Part shown: in pieces, positions 6,605 through 9,689 of the stretch | Numbering within the stretch: position 1 is the first letter of the stretch | Layout of the letters: each line of letters opens with the position of its first letter | Made by a program: the position numbers and the translations under genes | Assembly (NCBI GenBank): GCA_027063295.1 | Contig: JAMORZ010000105.1 | Span: 1 to 9,689 of the forward strand | Length of the DNA: 9,689 nucleotides | From: Sulfurimonas sp. | GTDB taxonomy: Bacteria > Campylobacterota > Campylobacteria > Campylobacterales > Sulfurimonadaceae | Reading direction: 5' to 3' | The notes under the pieces: model-generated | Seen by the model: the letters and a program-made list of their open reading frames with translations, nothing else | Told to the model about the DNA's origin: nothing | Databases searched by the model: none

Positions 6605-8443
6605 GTGAAAATATCTCAATCTTTTTTTGTTCTTTTTCTTTTTTTAGCTACTGCTATCTATGGAAATAGTAGTTTTGATAGCTTTATCGAGCAACAGATA
6701 GAGATTCTCGATAAGATGAATGAAGACAACAATGTTACACAAGAACAGATTGAGGAGTTGGTTTCATATCAAGAGAAGCTCTATGAAGCTGCTCTTGATG
6801 AGATCATGGTAAATAAAAAAGAGTATATCAACAACATAAATCTTTATGATTCTAATATCTTTTCTCTCCAAAAGATTATAAATATTAACAAACGAGCTGG
6901 TAATACCTATGCTGTGATTCGTGATGAAGTAAAAATAAAAAGTTTTTTACTACTAAAAGCAGAACGTCTTATGCTAAAAGAGGTTCTTCAAGCTCTTGAT
7001 AAACCAAGCTTAAAAGAGTTTGAAAAACATCTTGATGATATTATTGTAGCAAATCAGATAAAAGTAGAAGAGATATATAAAAAAGATTATACTCCATATC
7101 TAAAGATAGATTCTCCATCAAAAACCTTAGCACAGGCGAAACAAAGTATTAGACGTTTTTATCTTTTAAAAGAGATTAATGTTGATACGATTAGTTACAT
7201 CTACAAATACGAAAGGAAGATGTACCGCCTTAATAAATACACAAAATATCATCTAATAAAAATGGTGATTTACATCAACAACATTGATATCGTAAAACAT
7301 ATCAATCCTGTTTTAGATGACTATGGGCTCAATGTGATGAAGATAGTTTTTATGCTTCTTCTCTCTATCATCATATATTTTTTTAGAAAGATTGTATATG
7401 TTGCATTAGAATCATATATATTAAAGATAGATATTCTTTCAAAGTATTCAAAAGAGATTTTGGCAAGATTGAAAAAACCAATAGAAGCTGCAATTATTAT
7501 CATAAATATCAATATGATTATTTATGTTTATAATGATTTTAGTTCGATAGATTTGATAACAAGTATCTTTAATATTATTTATGCTTTACTCTTTACTATG
7601 ATGTTTTATATCGTTGTCAACACAGTTGCAACAATCAAACTGAGTGAAGTACCAACAAGTAAAAAACAGATTAAAAATGAGCTTGTCAATGTTGGAATGA
7701 AGATTATTAATTTTATTATTGTGATAGTTGGTATTCTTTTAGTGCTCCATTTTGCAGGGGTAAATCTTACAGCAGTACTCTCAGGTCTAGGTATTGGTGG
7801 TTTTGCGGTTGCATTTGCGGCGAGAGATACCATCTCGAACTTTTTTGGAACACTCTCTATTTTGTTCTCAGATGTTTTCTCTCAGGGAGATTGGATCGTA
7901 GTTGGAGAACATGAGGGTGTTGTGGTAGAGATAGGACTTCGTGTGACTACCATCCGTACATTCGATAATGCACTCATAGCGATCCCAAATGGTACATTTG
8001 CCAATACAGATGTAAAAAACTGGGATAGAAGAACACTTGGTCGTCGTATTAAGATGAGTGTTGGTGTGAAGTATGATTCTAAACGTGAAGATATTCAAAA
8101 TGCTGTTGCTCAGATAAGGGAGATGCTTGATAAGCATCCAGGTATTGCAACTGTAAATACAAAATATGAGCATAAACATTGGCATGCACCAAAACTTGTT
8201 TCTAAAGATGATCATGATGGTGTAAAACGTACACTTTTGGTTTATATTGATGAGTTTGGGGATTCAAGTATTAATATTTTGGTTTATTGTTATTCAAAAA
8301 GTGTTGTGTGGCATGAATGGCTTGCTGTAAAAGAAGAGGTGATGCTCAACATCATGGAAATTTTTGAAAAAAATAATCTAGAGTTTGCATTTCCATCGCT
8401 CTCTTTGTATCATGAAACAGAGGCATGTAGTAAATCAAACTAA
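6605..8443 (+). CDS. large MscS-family mechanosensitive channel
   Basis: This is a 612-residue inner-membrane channel that should open on membrane tension and release solutes. A GTG start follows gdhA by three bases, with AGGGG about eight bases upstream inside gdhA. Residues 1-20 are a signal peptide (MKISQSFFVLFLFLATAIYG), so residues 21-240, helical and charged, are a periplasmic domain. Membrane helices lie near 243-268, 292-310, 317-343 and 362-385. The pore helix and MscS signature follow at about 386-430 (LSGLGIGGFAVAFAARD, then SNFF). The beta domain contains RTFDNALIAIPNG (451-463), and a cytoplasmic alpha/beta domain runs to the end. This architecture matches the large MscS-like proteins of Campylobacter rather than the 286-residue E. 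coli MscS. Its tight junction with gdhA hints at a link between glutamate pools and osmotic release. Confidence 0.9.
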   Translation: MKISQSFFVLFLFLATAIYGNSSFDSFIEQQIEILDKMNEDNNVTQEQIEELVSYQEKLYEAALDEIMVNKKEYINNINLYDSNIFSLQKIININKRAGNTYAVIRDEVKIKSFLLLKAERLMLKEVLQALDKPSLKEFEKHLDDIIVANQIKVEEIYKKDYTPYLKIDSPSKTLAQAKQSIRRFYLLKEINVDTISYIYKYERKMYRLNKYTKYHLIKMVIYINNIDIVKHINPVLDDYGLNVMKIVFMLLLSIIIYFFRKIVYVALESYILKIDILSKYSKEILARLKKPIEAAIIIININMIIYVYNDFSSIDLITSIFNIIYALLFTMMFYIVVNTVATIKLSEVPTSKKQIKNELVNVGMKIINFIIVIVGILLVLHFAGVNLTAVLSGLGIGGFAVAFAARDTISNFFGTLSILFSDVFSQGDWIVVGEHEGVVVEIGLRVTTIRTFDNALIAIPNGTFANTDVKNWDRRTLGRRIKMSVGVKYDSKREDIQNAVAQIREMLDKHPGIATVNTKYEHKHWHAPKLVSKDDHDGVKRTLLVYIDEFGDSSINILVYCYSKSVVWHEWLAVKEEVMLNIMEIFEKNNLEFAFPSLSLYHETEACSKSN

Positions 8444-8506
8444 GAATAAATCAAAAATTGTATTGTATAACTCATAAGAACTTCTAATGATAGTTTCAGT
8501 CTTTTG

Positions 8507-8515
8507 TGCTAAAAT
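8507..8515 (+). promoter_or_regulatory. extended -10 promoter before the torD-like gene
   Basis: TGC followed by TAAAAT (8510-8515) makes an extended -10 about 33 bases before the ATG at 8549. No -35 is recognisable. The 105-base gap after the channel gene has no hairpin terminator, so some read-through is possible. Confidence 0.45.
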
Positions 8516-8548
8516 CTTCAGATAAAAATTAATACAAAGATATTTTAT

Positions 8549-9166
8549 ATGCAAAATACACAAGCACGAGCAAACATTTATGCACTTCTATCTCGTATCC
8601 TTTTACAAGAACTAGATGAGAAGATGTTAAAGTTAATCAAAGAAGATGAAAACATTTTGGATTTTTTCCCATCACTTAAAGAGTGGCAACCTCTTTTTGA
8701 TACACCAGAGAAACAACTCTTAGAAGAGGTGATCAATCCAGATTTTGTTAACCTCTCTATACTTCATCTTATTCCTTATGAAACATTTTATACAAGAGAA
8801 GATCAAATGGTGGAGACAGGTGGAGCTAACCCTGTAACGGATATTTACTCAGCATACGATTTTATGGTTGACTATGAGGTGGCTCGTAGTGTCTCTTCAG
8901 ACCATATTGGGATCGAGTTAGAGTTTATGCACCACCTTGTTAATGCTGAGCTTAAAGCAGCACAAGAGGGGGATCAAGCAGCACTCAAAGAGTTACAAGA
9001 GGTTGAGTTTACATTTTTAGACAAGCACCTTGTAAAGTGGGCACCACTCTATCTTATAAATATGAAGTACGAAGCAAGAACACCCTTATACTATGATGCA
9101 GCAGATATGGCTTTAGAGTTTATCTTGAGTGATTTTGAGTACCTTACAAAAGAGTTACAACATTAG
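8549..9166 (+). CDS. TorD-family molybdoenzyme maturation chaperone
   Basis: This 205-residue, all-helical, acidic protein is of the TorD/DmsD/NarJ chaperone family. Such proteins bind the twin-arginine signal of a molybdenum or tungsten oxidoreductase and hold it until the cofactor is in place. Features include ARANIYALLSRILLQE (about 6-21), the family region YETFYTREDQM and the segment SDHIGIELEFMHHLVNAE (about 116-133), which corresponds to the conserved E-x-x-F-M-x-x-L helix, then PLYLINMKYEARTPLYYDAADM. The ribosome site is weak. It is followed without a gap by the iron-sulfur protein gene. In Campylobacter a TorD-like protein of this type (FdhM) serves formate dehydrogenase; that target is inferred here, because the enzyme itself lies beyond the window. 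Confidence 0.85.
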   Translation: MQNTQARANIYALLSRILLQELDEKMLKLIKEDENILDFFPSLKEWQPLFDTPEKQLLEEVINPDFVNLSILHLIPYETFYTREDQMVETGGANPVTDIYSAYDFMVDYEVARSVSSDHIGIELEFMHHLVNAELKAAQEGDQAALKELQEVEFTFLDKHLVKWAPLYLINMKYEARTPLYYDAADMALEFILSDFEYLTKELQH

Positions 9167-9689
9167 ATGTCATTGATTGAGTTTAGTGCAAGTCGTTGTG
9201 TTCGCTCTTTAAGTGTAGAGAGTGAGTGCAATAGATGTGAGGTTGTTTGTCCAACTGATGCTATTGTTATTGGTAAAGGAAATACCCCTTTACCTGCTAT
9301 AAACTTTTCTGAGTGTGTTGGATGTGGTGCTTGTGATGGAGTATGTCCAAATGAAGCCCTCTCATTAGATGATTTTGACACAACAGATTTCTTTTTTGAC
9401 TTTGTGCAAGAGGAAGATACTCTGCTTTCATGCAGAAAAAATCTTCCATGTATTGCAGTATTAAGTGTTGAGCATATTATCTCATTAGCAGTTTTAAAAA
9501 AAGAGCTTATTTTTGATATGGGACATTGTGATACCTGTAGTATTGCATCTACTTGTAAAGCACAGATTGAGAGTAACTATGAAGAGGCAAGTTATCTTTT
9601 AGAAGCGATGCAAAGTGATGCTCAAATTGGTATGAAAAATATTGCTTATATGCCAACTCAAGAAGTTCAAACACAACGTAGAGAGTTCT
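9167..9689 (+). CDS. cysteine-rich 4Fe-4S protein, 3' end beyond window
   Basis: The first 174 residues of an open frame that runs off the window are visible. The ATG follows the torD-like stop codon directly. The N-terminal part is ferredoxin-like: Cys11, then C-x2-C-x3-C-P at 21-29, and C-x2-C-x2-C-x3-C-P at 50-61, enough for two [4Fe-4S] clusters, though the first motif has an unusual nine-residue gap. Residues 62-80 are acidic and aromatic. Five further cysteines follow (89, 95, 121, 124 and 130, the latter three as CDTC with five residues and Cys). There is no signal peptide or membrane helix, so it is cytoplasmic. It is probably an electron-transfer or assembly partner of a formate dehydrogenase encoded downstream. 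The family is not certain. Confidence 0.8.
   Translation, partial: MSLIEFSASRCVRSLSVESECNRCEVVCPTDAIVIGKGNTPLPAINFSECVGCGACDGVCPNEALSLDDFDTTDFFFDFVQEEDTLLSCRKNLPCIAVLSVEHIISLAVLKKELIFDMGHCDTCSIASTCKAQIESNYEEASYLLEAMQSDAQIGMKNIAYMPTQEVQTQRREF

Noticed and set aside
7868..8215. Minus-strand frame inside the channel gene, and similar ones at 4774-5172, 3557-3853 and 9163-9381
   Set aside because: These are antisense to clearly conserved proteins, have no ribosome site, and have low-complexity translations typical of shadow frames.
8470..8477. CTCATAAG after the channel gene as a distant R'' partner for the R' box of site 3
   Set aside because: It is 7 kb away beyond core genes, has no hairpin or CGTTA box nearby, and an eight-base partial match is expected by chance.

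Overview
The window comes from a member of the Campylobacterota (Epsilonproteobacteria), probably a Sulfurimonas-like chemolithotroph. The fumarate reductase genes run frdC-frdA-frdB and encode proteins whose key residues fall at, or a fixed offset from, the positions known in Wolinella succinogenes. The DNA is AT-rich with tight ATGA overlaps, and the last genes look like the start of an epsilonproteobacterial formate dehydrogenase maturation cluster. The genus is inferred, not proven.

Bases 1-1444 look like the end of an integron gene-cassette array. Two compact, AT-rich modules each carry a promoter and one type II toxin-antitoxin pair: a BrnT-like toxin with a CopG-like antitoxin at 107-666, and a Phd/YefM antitoxin with a ParE/RelE toxin at 776-1401. 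They are bounded by three related sites at 1-35, 669-721 and 1374-1444, each ending in CGTTA. The first bases of each module are reverse-complementary to a box near its own 3' end (9 of 9 bases for the second module, 7 of 8 for the first). That relation is expected between the R' and R'' boxes of a cassette that was once circular. The third site also contains an 11-bp perfect inverted repeat, and the parE stop codon lies inside it. No integrase gene is in the window.

Bases 1459-1635 (minus strand) encode a 58-residue helix-turn-helix protein. It sits between the array and the core genes and is divergent from frdC.

Bases 1770-8443 form one tight plus-strand block: frdC, frdA, frdB (quinol:fumarate reductase), an NADP-type glutamate dehydrogenase and a large MscS-family mechanosensitive channel. 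Gaps are 19 bases before gdhA and 3 bases before the channel gene, so co-transcription is likely. The enzymes connect fumarate reduction, central C4/C5 carbon flow and ammonium assimilation. The channel could release glutamate and other osmolytes on hypo-osmotic shock. FrdC keeps all four haem histidines and the quinol-site glutamate but lacks the transmembrane glutamate (Wolinella Glu180) of the E-pathway for protons.

Bases 8549-9689 hold a TorD-family chaperone and a cysteine-rich iron-sulfur protein that runs off the window end. In related bacteria such a pair precedes a molybdenum or tungsten formate dehydrogenase.

There is no gene-free stretch above 300 bases, no rRNA, tRNA or CRISPR array, and no convincing rho-independent terminator.
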